This document shows, piece after piece, positions 1-7,934 of a stretch of DNA of 64,000 nucleotides. The translations under genes were made by a program, and so were the position numbers. The notes below the pieces were generated by a model. The model searched no databases. It was not told the origin of the DNA and worked only from the letters and a program-made list of their open reading frames with translations. Each line of letters begins with the position of its first letter. Within the stretch, counting starts at the first letter, position 1. Source of the stretch: Chitinophaga rhizosphaerae (GTDB taxonomy: Bacteria > Bacteroidota > Bacteroidia > Chitinophagales > Chitinophagaceae); contig NZ_RXLO01000001.1 of the NCBI RefSeq assembly GCF_003958645.1, forward strand, positions 496,001 through 560,000, in the 5' to 3' direction.

Positions 1-728
1 TGCAAATCGATTTTATTCAACACCACCGGCACGCTTCTGGAAATGCTTTCCCGCAGCTGATCGATCTGGAGCTGCAGTAACAGGAGCACGTCGGTAGACC
101 GGAGCTCGTCCGGCAACCGGAAGTGCACGTTGGCCTTGCCATCTGCACCGGTAATAACGGCCCCGCTGGTGAAGGGCTTCCCTTCCACCATCACCGTAAA
201 CTGAACTTCGCGGTTGAAGACCGGCTTATCGTCGAGGGTACGGGCGGTGAAAGCTGCGTTCACGGTTGCGCCGGGCCCGTAGCCTTTCTGCGGAAAATCC
301 AGCTGCAGGAGGATCCTGGGAGCCACCACCCGCTGCACCGTGATCTCTTTCGAAAACCAGGTAGCGTCTGATTCATTGCGCATCCCGTTCGTATACGCCC
401 GTACTTTATAAATCCCGCCTTTCGTATTCCCGCCAAAATGAAACGAGCCTTCCGCATACCCGTCGCGCACCGGGAACTGCTGGACAGCCAACTGTTTTCC
501 ATCGGGTGAAAACCATTCCACCTGTACGCTTTCCGAGAGGAAAGATGGCCGTCCGTCCTGGCCCCGGGTCACATACACCTTGTAAAAAACCACATCTCCC
601 GGTGAGAAGAAAGTATGATTGAAATGAACATACACCTTTTGCTTCGCGTTGGCGTACCCTTTCAGTTGCGCGTGGCCGGAACCCGCCATCATGCAGCATA
701 TCGATAGTATTGCGATAATCAGTTTCAT
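1..728 (-). CDS. MG2-domain (macroglobulin-like) secreted protein, C-terminus outside window
   Basis: The reading frame starts at the ATG read leftward from 728 and stays open to the window edge, so about 242 N-terminal residues are visible. A signal peptide (MKLIIAILSICCMMAGSGHA) is followed near residues 30-130 by an MG2-type beta-sandwich (KVYVHFNHTFFSPGDVVFYK) and then a second Ig-like module. This resembles the N-terminal half of Bacteroidota proteins that carry MG2 domains and often a TonB-plug domain at the far end; that part is not visible here. It begins 3 bp after the stop of the upstream barrel gene, so the two form an operon. The name rests on fold-level resemblance and the exact function is unknown. 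Confidence 0.7.
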   Translation of the reverse strand, partial: MKLIIAILSICCMMAGSGHAQLKGYANAKQKVYVHFNHTFFSPGDVVFYKVYVTRGQDGRPSFLSESVQVEWFSPDGKQLAVQQFPVRDGYAEGSFHFGGNTKGGIYKVRAYTNGMRNESDATWFSKEITVQRVVAPRILLQLDFPQKGYGPGATVNAAFTARTLDDKPVFNREVQFTVMVEGKPFTSGAVITGADGKANVHFRLPDELRSTDVLLLLQLQIDQLRESISRSVPVVLNKIDL

Positions 729-731
729 GGA

Positions 732-3218
732 TCAGAATTGAAGATGAAGGGAAGCACCGTACCGGCGGGAAGAAGGCAGACGGAAATAATCGATCCCCGA
801 AAACCCGGCCTGTCCATACAATTCCTGTCCCGGCGCGGCGCCGGAATAGGCTTGCCACAGGAACAGGTTTTCCGCGAACACGGATAACATGATTTTCCCT
901 GGCTTGCCGTAGCGAAAAATGTCATAATTCAGCGCGATCCTCCGGAGATTGAGCCAGTCGTTCGGCTCGATGTAATCCTCCGCCACACCGCCCGGCCCGT
1001 AACGTACCCAGCGGTTGCGCTCCACTGGCTGCGACGGGTCGTAAAACCGGACGGGCTTTTCGTTCGGATGACCGGCAAGGTCTACACCTGGAAAAACATA
1101 ATCGCGCACATTCCGCAATTGACCGGAGGTTTCCGAGCGGCCGTAGTAATCCAGCGCCGCGGCGGTGCCGTTCCAGACCTCGCCGCCTTTCTGCCATTCA
1201 AGCGTGGCTTCCAGTTTTAAAAACCGCCATTCGACGCCGTTGGTCAGCGACATCACGAAGTCCGGTTTGGCATTGGCGATCTTGCGTGTGCCCGGCCCGC
1301 GTAGCGGAAAGCCGTCCGGCCCGATGATCAGGCGGTTTTGCCCGTCGCGCATCCAGTATGTTCCGGCGATCGCGTCCATCGGATATCCTTCCGCGAATAT
1401 TTTGAACACGTCCCGGAACCCTGCAACCGGAAGGTAATCGTTACCCGCGTAAGCTTTCGTGACCAGATGCTGCCAGGTGGAGAAAAGGAGGGAATGGCGG
1501 AAATGCATACCGGCACTGCTATAAACAAACTGCTCGTGGCGATATGATAATTCGACATCCAGTCCCTCGCGGATATGATCCCCGATCTGCCGCAATTCGA
1601 GACGGTCGCCGGCAGGCAGGGCCACCACATCACCTTCTGCCTGCCGCCTGAACAGGGACACACCGATCGTGAAATGCTGTTCGATGACAGCCTCCAGCCT
1701 TGCGCTCCATTCCGAATGCCGGATAGCCGGCTGCCCGTCGAAGGTTTGCACTTCAGCGCGGGGCATGGACCCAGCGGAAAAATAACTTTCGATGTTGAGG
1801 AAGTTCGCCGTGGCGAGGGATTCATCCAGCCTAAGCTCCGTTGCATCTTTACGGTAAGACAGCGATCCGGTGAACGAAACCCCATCAGGGTCCCATCTGC
1901 CATCCACCTTGAACCAGGGCAGCAGCGACGCCGGTTTTGAGAGGGTGTTCGACCGGTATGCGGTTACACCGGCGAACAGGCCTCCGTCCACATCATTGCC
2001 ATCCACTTCCAGTTTGGTCGAAAGGGTAAGCCGGTGGCTGCTGCGCTGGTAGCCGTACCGCATCCCGGGATCGTTTCCCAGCAGGCCGATGGCCGTCTGA
2101 TCATCGTTGAACACATAATCGGCATGCCCGAACAATTTCCATGCGCCCTCCTTAAATATCCGGTAATCGGCGGCCGACCGCAGTTGCCAGAGTCTGTCCT
2201 GCTGGGAACGACGGAGCGTGTAGCCGTTGGGGTAAATTCCGCTGCCGGGCTTGAATTGATAATTGATATCGTCTTCGGCGGTCCTGAGCGATGGTTCCGC
2301 CAATATCCGAAACCGGTCTGTTTTATATTGCGCAGAGAATTTGCCGGAGCGGTTGCGCGTTCGCGCGAACTGGCCGTTGTTGTTGAGCAGGAAGAAGGGA
2401 TTATCTTTTTCCGTGCCGAAAGCCATGTTACCCGTTCCGTTCCGCAGGTCAAAGCTGGGCGGGGCGAGGAGCGATTGGGCGTATGCGTACTGCAGGAACC
2501 CGTTTCCGTTGGGATTGGAAAATTTTGTGGCGGAATAGGCGTAACCGGCATCCAGTTCCCAGGCTTTGCGGCTGAAAAGCAGCGAGGCGGCGAATTTCTC
2601 GCGGCGGTTGCGGTTGCTGAGGAGCGGGAGGGCTTCTTGCTGTTGTTCCGCCTCCACACGGAGCCCGGCGGAAGGCCCGTCGAACTGCGCCACCCGGCCT
2701 TCCAGGGTCAGCTGGTGGGAGGTTGAATGGCCGGTACGGAAAATGGAGTTGCGGTAGGCTGCGGCGGGGCGGCCGTTGCCCGTGCCGCTGGGCACGAGCC
2801 GGCCGCGGGGGTCGTAGGGATAGGACAGACCGTCGTATTCGAGGGAGGAAAGGGCGGGGCCGTAGCTGAAGATTTCCCCTGTTTCGGCGCCTTTCCATTG
2901 CAGGGAACCGTTGGAAGCGCGCCCCTGCGCCCAGGCGCTTTGCAGGGCGGGCAGTTGCCCGGCGCGTTGGAAGCCGGCGCCAAGCACGTAATTGCCGCGG
3001 AGGTAAAGCCGGGCGGACTTGAACCGGACGATTTCCACGGAGGTGTCTGTTTCGTGTACCCGGCGGATCAGGTTACCCGGGGTAATCACCAGGCGCCGCC
3101 ATTCGGGAAGGGAAAGGCGTTGGGCCAGGGAATCGGTCCGGATCAGCCGGAGGTATTCGGGCGTGGGTACCTGGGCAGAGGCCAGGGCCGGGAGCAGCAG
3201 CAAAAACAGGGCGCGCAT
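732..3218 (-). CDS. TonB-dependent-receptor-like outer membrane beta-barrel protein without visible plug
   Basis: An 828-residue protein with an N-terminal signal peptide (MRALFLLLLPALASAQ), many alternating aromatic/polar beta-strands and a C-terminal phenylalanine (SLHLQF), as in outer-membrane barrels recognised by BamA. The second half resembles SusC/TonB-receptor barrels (AENLFLWQAYSG, GIDYFRLPSSRRYG). I see no TonB box, carboxypeptidase-like domain or plug motifs in the N-terminal 150 residues, where a full receptor would have them. It lies 3 bp upstream of the MG2 protein gene in the same operon, which suggests that the two act together at the outer membrane. Substrate unknown. Confidence 0.75.
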   Translation of the reverse strand: MRALFLLLLPALASAQVPTPEYLRLIRTDSLAQRLSLPEWRRLVITPGNLIRRVHETDTSVEIVRFKSARLYLRGNYVLGAGFQRAGQLPALQSAWAQGRASNGSLQWKGAETGEIFSYGPALSSLEYDGLSYPYDPRGRLVPSGTGNGRPAAAYRNSIFRTGHSTSHQLTLEGRVAQFDGPSAGLRVEAEQQQEALPLLSNRNRREKFAASLLFSRKAWELDAGYAYSATKFSNPNGNGFLQYAYAQSLLAPPSFDLRNGTGNMAFGTEKDNPFFLLNNNGQFARTRNRSGKFSAQYKTDRFRILAEPSLRTAEDDINYQFKPGSGIYPNGYTLRRSQQDRLWQLRSAADYRIFKEGAWKLFGHADYVFNDDQTAIGLLGNDPGMRYGYQRSSHRLTLSTKLEVDGNDVDGGLFAGVTAYRSNTLSKPASLLPWFKVDGRWDPDGVSFTGSLSYRKDATELRLDESLATANFLNIESYFSAGSMPRAEVQTFDGQPAIRHSEWSARLEAVIEQHFTIGVSLFRRQAEGDVVALPAGDRLELRQIGDHIREGLDVELSYRHEQFVYSSAGMHFRHSLLFSTWQHLVTKAYAGNDYLPVAGFRDVFKIFAEGYPMDAIAGTYWMRDGQNRLIIGPDGFPLRGPGTRKIANAKPDFVMSLTNGVEWRFLKLEATLEWQKGGEVWNGTAAALDYYGRSETSGQLRNVRDYVFPGVDLAGHPNEKPVRFYDPSQPVERNRWVRYGPGGVAEDYIEPNDWLNLRRIALNYDIFRYGKPGKIMLSVFAENLFLWQAYSGAAPGQELYGQAGFSGIDYFRLPSSRRYGASLHLQF

Positions 3219-3372
3219 GGTCAGGGAGTTTGCTTTTGGTTGTACGCTTCGGATGCAGCGATTTCCCCGATTCCATAAAGCGGTCGAAAAAAATTGTATC
3301 TTGGACGGAATTACTGTTACTACAACTGATTACTGGCATTAGCGAGACACAGCTGATCAATTACCCGCATGC

Positions 3373-5142
3373 ATGGAAACTAGGATCCCTGGCCGACGAT
3401 CCCTACTGAAGGATATCCTGCAACGCTGGATCCACACCGGCACCGCCGGTGTCGAAAATCCCCGTGTTCGCCGTGGCATCGTCATCATCAACACGCTTTC
3501 GCTGCTGACGGCTTTCCTCATCGCCGTAGTGGCGTCGCTTTTATATTGGTTTACCGGTTCGCTTCTCATTCTCGTCCCCGCCGCCATCGAATGCGCGTGC
3601 TGGATAGGCGTTATTTATCTCAATCATAGCAAACGGCATTCCCTCGCCAACCTGGCTACGCTCGTCATCCACTGCACGTTCGCGGTCTATTTCGGGTCGA
3701 TCCTCGGCAACGCCATGCCCATCGAGATGATCACGGCGTTTTTGCTGACCTTTCTCATCGGTGCGTCTTTCATCGTCTTCAAGCATAAAACCCTCCGCCT
3801 CATCACCTTGCTGGCCGCCCTCACGCTCCTGTTAGCGGTGGAAGCCAATCACTTCTTTCAGATCGTGACGCCCGTTTACGTGGTGCCCGCCAACATGCCC
3901 ATCATAAAAATGGCCTGCTGGGCCGGGATGCTCGCGCTCATGGGGTACGTGACCTATTTCCTCATCCGCCAGAACGATATGTTCCTCCGCGAGAACGAAG
4001 CCCTGTTGCAGGCGCTGCAAGAGGCCGATGCGGCAAAAACGAAATTCCTCCGGGAAACGAGCCACGAAATCCGCACGCCGCTCAACGCCGTATTCGGGAT
4101 CGCGCAGCTGCTGAATGAAAGGAAGATGCAGATCGGCGACCCGGCCCTCCGGGAAGAGATCGGCTATCTGTATGCCGCCAGCTACCTTTCCCGCGAGATC
4201 ATCAATAACGTGCTCGACCTCGCCAAAATCGAAGCCGGGATGCTCGACGAGCCCCATCCCGCGCCGCTCCGGCTCCGCGAAAGCCTCGAAGCCAGCGTGG
4301 CCATCAACCGGTACGTCGCCAATACGCGCAACGTGCGCATCCAGCTGCGGATCGATCCCCAATTGCCGGAATGGGTGCTGACCGACCGAATCTTCCTGGC
4401 CAAGATCGTCAACAACTTACTGTCCAACGCCGTGAAATTCGCGCCCGCCGGCTCGCTGGTGGAAGTGGAAATGACCCGGCAGGATGGCAGATTGACGGGA
4501 ACGGTGCGCAACGACGGCACCATCCGCGCCGACAAGCTCGCCAGCATGTTCCAGCCGTTTGTGGCGGAACGGAACGGCGAAGTGGAAGGCACGGGCCTGG
4601 GCTTGCAGATCACCCGCCAGCTCACCGAGCGGCTGGGCGGACAGGTGTCTGCCGAAAACCAGCTCGGACAAACCGTTTTCAAGTTTTACCTGCCGCTCGC
4701 CGCCGCCGAAGTGCCCGCGGAACATGCAGCACCCGTGCCGCGCGCTGCACGGTTCGACGGCTATACCGTGCTCGTAGTGGAAGACGACCTCATCAGCCGG
4801 CACGTGCTCCAGCGCTATCTTTCCGACGCCGGCGCCGTGGCGCTCATGGCCGAAAGCGGGGAAGAGGGCCTTCACATGCTGGAAGTCACAATCCCCGATC
4901 TCGTGATTTCCGACAGCCATCTGCCCGGCATCCAGGGTGCGGAACTGCTGGAGCATATCCGCCACCAGCCGGCGTTGCGCCATCTGCCGGTGATCATATC
5001 CTCCGGCGATGCGTTCAACGAAGCCCGGGAAAGCATGCTGCGCCTGGGCGCGAGCGACTACCTCGTCAAACCGTTCCTGTATTCCGACCTCCAATCCCTC
5101 CTCGAAAAACATCTGCCGGTCCGCCGCGCGCAAATCGTGTAG
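3373..5142 (+). CDS. Hybrid sensor histidine kinase/response regulator
   Basis: A 589-residue inner-membrane signalling protein. Residues about 38-205 contain around six hydrophobic segments and no recognisable sensor domain. A short coiled coil leads into the HisKA box RETSHEIRTPLN with phospho-acceptor His231. The ATPase domain follows, with the N-box NNLLSNAVKF near residues 347-356 and the G-box GTGLGLQI. A C-terminal receiver domain starts near residue 464 (VLVVEDD), with phospho-acceptor Asp514 (ISDSHLPG) and the conserved lysine Lys566 (LVKPF). There is no output domain and no partner regulator beside it, so it probably feeds an Hpt protein or regulator elsewhere. It is divergent from the barrel/MG2 operon, with 154 bp between the two starts. 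Confidence 0.92.
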   Translation: METRIPGRRSLLKDILQRWIHTGTAGVENPRVRRGIVIINTLSLLTAFLIAVVASLLYWFTGSLLILVPAAIECACWIGVIYLNHSKRHSLANLATLVIHCTFAVYFGSILGNAMPIEMITAFLLTFLIGASFIVFKHKTLRLITLLAALTLLLAVEANHFFQIVTPVYVVPANMPIIKMACWAGMLALMGYVTYFLIRQNDMFLRENEALLQALQEADAAKTKFLRETSHEIRTPLNAVFGIAQLLNERKMQIGDPALREEIGYLYAASYLSREIINNVLDLAKIEAGMLDEPHPAPLRLRESLEASVAINRYVANTRNVRIQLRIDPQLPEWVLTDRIFLAKIVNNLLSNAVKFAPAGSLVEVEMTRQDGRLTGTVRNDGTIRADKLASMFQPFVAERNGEVEGTGLGLQITRQLTERLGGQVSAENQLGQTVFKFYLPLAAAEVPAEHAAPVPRAARFDGYTVLVVEDDLISRHVLQRYLSDAGAVALMAESGEEGLHMLEVTIPDLVISDSHLPGIQGAELLEHIRHQPALRHLPVIISSGDAFNEARESMLRLGASDYLVKPFLYSDLQSLLEKHLPVRRAQIV

Positions 5143-5238
5143 TAGCGCCGTATTTAGCGATAACACAATGATTTGCTGTCGAAATGTGCTAATTTTAGTG
5201 ATACAAGAATTCTCCACCTTCCTATCACTGATAAAAGT

Positions 5239-6147
5239 ATGTTTTACCTATGCAAATCGGCGGTTACCGCCTCCATGCGCGAATTGTACCTGATCTGGCG
5301 CTTTATCAACAATGATATCTGGGACACCGTGATCCCCTGCATGATCACATTCATCGCCGCCTGGGTGTACGTGGGCCGGCCGATGTCCGAGTTCCCGCAG
5401 TATTTCTTCTATTCGGCGGTCTACACACTGCTGTATATCCTCACTTTCTGCATCGCCAACCAGGTGAATTCCGTGGAAGAAGACCGCATCAACAAGCCCG
5501 ACAGGCCCCTCGTCCAGGGCCTGGTCACGGAATCCGAGACACGCCGCAGGCTGATGGTCTATAACATCCTCTTCCTCGTGGTGGCTGCGTTCCTTCACGT
5601 GCTGCCGCTGGCCGCCGCCTGGATGGTGGTGACGCAGATGCTTTGCAAATGGGGATGCAGTAACCACTGGTTCACCAAAAACGTGGTTTGCATTTCGCTG
5701 GGAACGGTTACCCTGCTGGCGGCGGAATGGAGCATCGTGGGCGAAGTGAGCGCCAAAGCCTGGTGGTTCATCATCACCATCAGCCTCTGGGCCGGGTTCG
5801 GACTGCCGGTGCAGGACATGCGTGATCAGACCGGTGATGCCATCATGGGCCGCAAAACGCTGCCCCTGGCCGTGGGCGACAAAATGGCCCGGGTACTTCT
5901 CAGCGCGTGGTTCCTCGTGGGCTCGCCGTTGCTATATTTCTGTATTTTCCGGTCGCAGGCGTCGTGGGGCGAGATAAGCGGGAGCCGGGTGCTGACGGGC
6001 ATCCTCATCGCGCAAACCCTTTGGCACTGGGGGATCGCGCTGCGGCTGTGGCTATACAAAACACCAAAGGCCGATGACCAAACCTACCACTGGTTCGTGT
6101 ACCTATTCATCGTGACCATTCCCATGATCTGCCTGTTCCCGCACTGA
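5239..6147 (+). CDS. UbiA-superfamily membrane enzyme, possible UbiA-type terpene cyclase
   Basis: A 302-residue integral membrane protein with about seven to eight hydrophobic segments. The first UbiA aspartate region reads NQVNSVEEDRINKPDRPL (Asn74 to Asp82): the asparagine and the last aspartate are kept, but the first catalytic aspartate of the canonical NDxxDxxxD motif is a serine. The second aspartate-rich region, QDMRDQTGDA (Asp193, Asp196, Asp200), is intact. Canonical UbiA prenyltransferases need both motifs. The NxxxSxxxD form is close to the NxxxG/AxxxD motif known for UbiA-type diterpene cyclases of bacteria and fungi, so cyclisation of a prenyl diphosphate is a fair inference. 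The ATG at 5239 was preferred to one at 5173, because the upstream one precedes a -7-like element (TAATTTTA, 5190-5197). Confidence 0.75.
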   Translation: MFYLCKSAVTASMRELYLIWRFINNDIWDTVIPCMITFIAAWVYVGRPMSEFPQYFFYSAVYTLLYILTFCIANQVNSVEEDRINKPDRPLVQGLVTESETRRRLMVYNILFLVVAAFLHVLPLAAAWMVVTQMLCKWGCSNHWFTKNVVCISLGTVTLLAAEWSIVGEVSAKAWWFIITISLWAGFGLPVQDMRDQTGDAIMGRKTLPLAVGDKMARVLLSAWFLVGSPLLYFCIFRSQASWGEISGSRVLTGILIAQTLWHWGIALRLWLYKTPKADDQTYHWFVYLFIVTIPMICLFPH

Positions 6148-6153
6148 CGACAA

Positions 6154-6492
6154 TCAATGGGCGCCGCTTTTGGCGGCCGATTTCCTTTTGGTGGATGATG
6201 TAGGCGCGGACTTTTTAGCCGGTCCTTTCTTCGGGCCCGGCTTCGATACCGCCTTTTTGGCCGCCGTTTTCCTTGTGCCGGATGTTGCGGTGGATTTCGT
6301 GGCAGCTTTTTTAGCCTTGGCTTTTTCCGGCACTTTCCCGCCGGCCTCTCTCGCTTCGCTCAAACCGATGGCGATGGCCTGTTTCGGGTTGGTCACCTTT
6401 TTGCCGCTCCGGCCGCTTTTCAGCTTGCCTTCCTTCATCTCCTGCATGGCTTTTTCCACCTTCTCCTGGCTTTTCTTTCCATACTTTGCCAT
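6154..6492 (-). CDS. DUF6496-type small basic protein with histone H1-like tail
   Basis: A 112-residue protein in two parts. Residues 1-50 (MAKYGKKSQEKVEKAMQEMK, then SGRSGKKVTNPKQAIAIGLSEA) form a conserved small domain found in many proteobacterial and Bacteroidota proteins and classed as DUF6496. Residues about 55-112 are almost entirely Lys, Ala, Pro, Ser and Thr (KKAATKS, KPGPKKGPAKKS), a low-complexity basic tail like eukaryotic histone H1 and bacterial Hc1-like proteins. Binding to DNA or RNA is inferred from composition only. It is convergent with the UbiA-like gene, with 6 bp between the two stops. Confidence 0.8.
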   Translation of the reverse strand: MAKYGKKSQEKVEKAMQEMKEGKLKSGRSGKKVTNPKQAIAIGLSEAREAGGKVPEKAKAKKAATKSTATSGTRKTAAKKAVSKPGPKKGPAKKSAPTSSTKRKSAAKSGAH

Positions 6493-6574
6493 ATATTTGA
6501 TTTTAACGGAAACGCTTCAAAAGACAGGCCATCCATCGTGGCACATCTTTTTCTCTACCACCCAAAACTTACGT

Positions 6575-7006
6575 ATGACCCGGAAAAGCCACCTTATCTT
6601 CCTTACCGCATTCCTGTTGATTTCCACAGGCGTTTCGGCACAGGCAACGTATAAAATCAAGCTCACCAATCTGGAAAACAAAAAGGGCGATGTCTATATC
6701 GGATGGTACACCAACCCGTCAGACTTTATGAAACCGAAAAAGGCCACCATCGCGAAGATCGTTCCGGTGAACGGGGTCGGGCAGGTGATCGTTTCCTTCA
6801 ACAGGGTACCCGCCGGCAAGTATGCCATCAGCGCATTCCTGGACGAGAACGGCGACAAGGACCTCAACCTGGGTTTCTTCGGAAAGCCTACCGAGAAATA
6901 CGGATTTTCCAATGAAATACGGCCGACCATGCGCCCGGCTTTTTTCAGTGAAGCGGCGTTTGACGTGAACGGAAAGGACGGGGAAATGACGATCGAGCTG
7001 AAATAG
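6575..7006 (+). CDS. DUF2141 domain secreted protein
   Basis: A 143-residue protein with a signal peptide (FLLISTGVSAQA) followed by one compact beta-rich DUF2141 domain. The characteristic pattern is YKIKLTNLENKKGDVYIGWY, then VPAGKYAISAFLDENGDKDL, then GFFGKPTEKYGFSN. Members of this family are periplasmic or secreted and have no established activity. The start was placed at 6575 because the longer frame upstream runs antisense through the histone-like gene and has no signal peptide at its start. It stands alone between a divergent and a co-directional gene. Confidence 0.85.
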   Translation: MTRKSHLIFLTAFLLISTGVSAQATYKIKLTNLENKKGDVYIGWYTNPSDFMKPKKATIAKIVPVNGVGQVIVSFNRVPAGKYAISAFLDENGDKDLNLGFFGKPTEKYGFSNEIRPTMRPAFFSEAAFDVNGKDGEMTIELK

Positions 7007-7098
7007 CACACTGTGGAAGGAATGCCCCGTTCCGCGCAGGAACGCCGCAACCAATCGGGCTGAATGGTTGTTGTATTGGGTAAACCTCGTTTTCCTTT

Positions 7099-7872
7099 AT
7101 GCGATTCGCCGCTTCCGGGCTAATGGTCCTTTTCTCTTCCCTCGCAGCCGCGCAAACTCCCGTCAAACAAATCACGGACAACCAGCACGTTTGGCTATCC
7201 GTGAACTCCACCATGCGTTTCAGCGAACGCTGGGGCGCTATCGCCGATCTCCACGTCAGGCGCACCCACTACATCGCCGATCCCAGCTTTTACTTCGTGC
7301 GTGGCGGCGCCAGTTACTGGCTCGCCGATAACCTTTCGCTGGTAGCGGGTTACGGGCATATGTGGCTCGCGTCGGCCGTCAATGGAAAAACGGCGTTCGC
7401 GGATGAGAACCGCATTTACCAGCAGATCATTTACAATAGCCGTATCGGGAAAGTCAGCGTGCTCAACCGCCTCCGCAACGAACAGCGCTGGCGCGAAACC
7501 CTGGACAACGGCAAATCCACGGGCGATTTCGCATTCTCCAACCGGCTCCGGTACCTCATCAGCCTCGGTATCCCCGTCGTGAAAAACCCCAAATACCCGC
7601 AGATCAGCATCGCCAATGAAGTAGCCGTTCAATTCGGGAAACCGGTCGTTTACAATACGTTCGACCAGATCCGGCTGTTCGGCGGCATCCGCCAGGGTTT
7701 CGGCAGGGGATGGTCTTACGACCTCGGCTATATGCTTCTGTACCAGCAGGGCGCCGGCGGTAATTCCTATTCCCGCAACCATACCATTCGCCTGTTCTTC
7801 TACTACACCGTCGATACGCGCCGCAAGCCTGCAGCCATCAAGGAAACGCCGCATCATTTCGAAGATGAGTGA
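7099..7872 (+). CDS. DUF2490 family outer membrane protein
   Basis: A 257-residue protein with a signal peptide ending SSLAAAQ and then a series of amphipathic strands typical of a small outer-membrane barrel. The DUF2490 pattern is visible: HVWLSVNSTMRFSERWGAIADLH at the start, GGASYWLADNLSLVAGYGH, then LRNEQRWRE, and a closing strand HTIRLFFYYTVD. DUF2490 proteins are predicted barrels of unknown role in Bacteroidota. It is 93 bp after the DUF2141 gene on the same strand and could be co-transcribed with it. It converges on the P-type ATPase gene. Confidence 0.85.
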   Translation: MRFAASGLMVLFSSLAAAQTPVKQITDNQHVWLSVNSTMRFSERWGAIADLHVRRTHYIADPSFYFVRGGASYWLADNLSLVAGYGHMWLASAVNGKTAFADENRIYQQIIYNSRIGKVSVLNRLRNEQRWRETLDNGKSTGDFAFSNRLRYLISLGIPVVKNPKYPQISIANEVAVQFGKPVVYNTFDQIRLFGGIRQGFGRGWSYDLGYMLLYQQGAGGNSYSRNHTIRLFFYYTVDTRRKPAAIKETPHHFEDE

Positions 7873-7934
7873 TCCTTTTTGACAGCTGCTATTCCTGCAA
7901 ACTCCATGATCCTTTTCCTTAATCCGGCCCCCGG

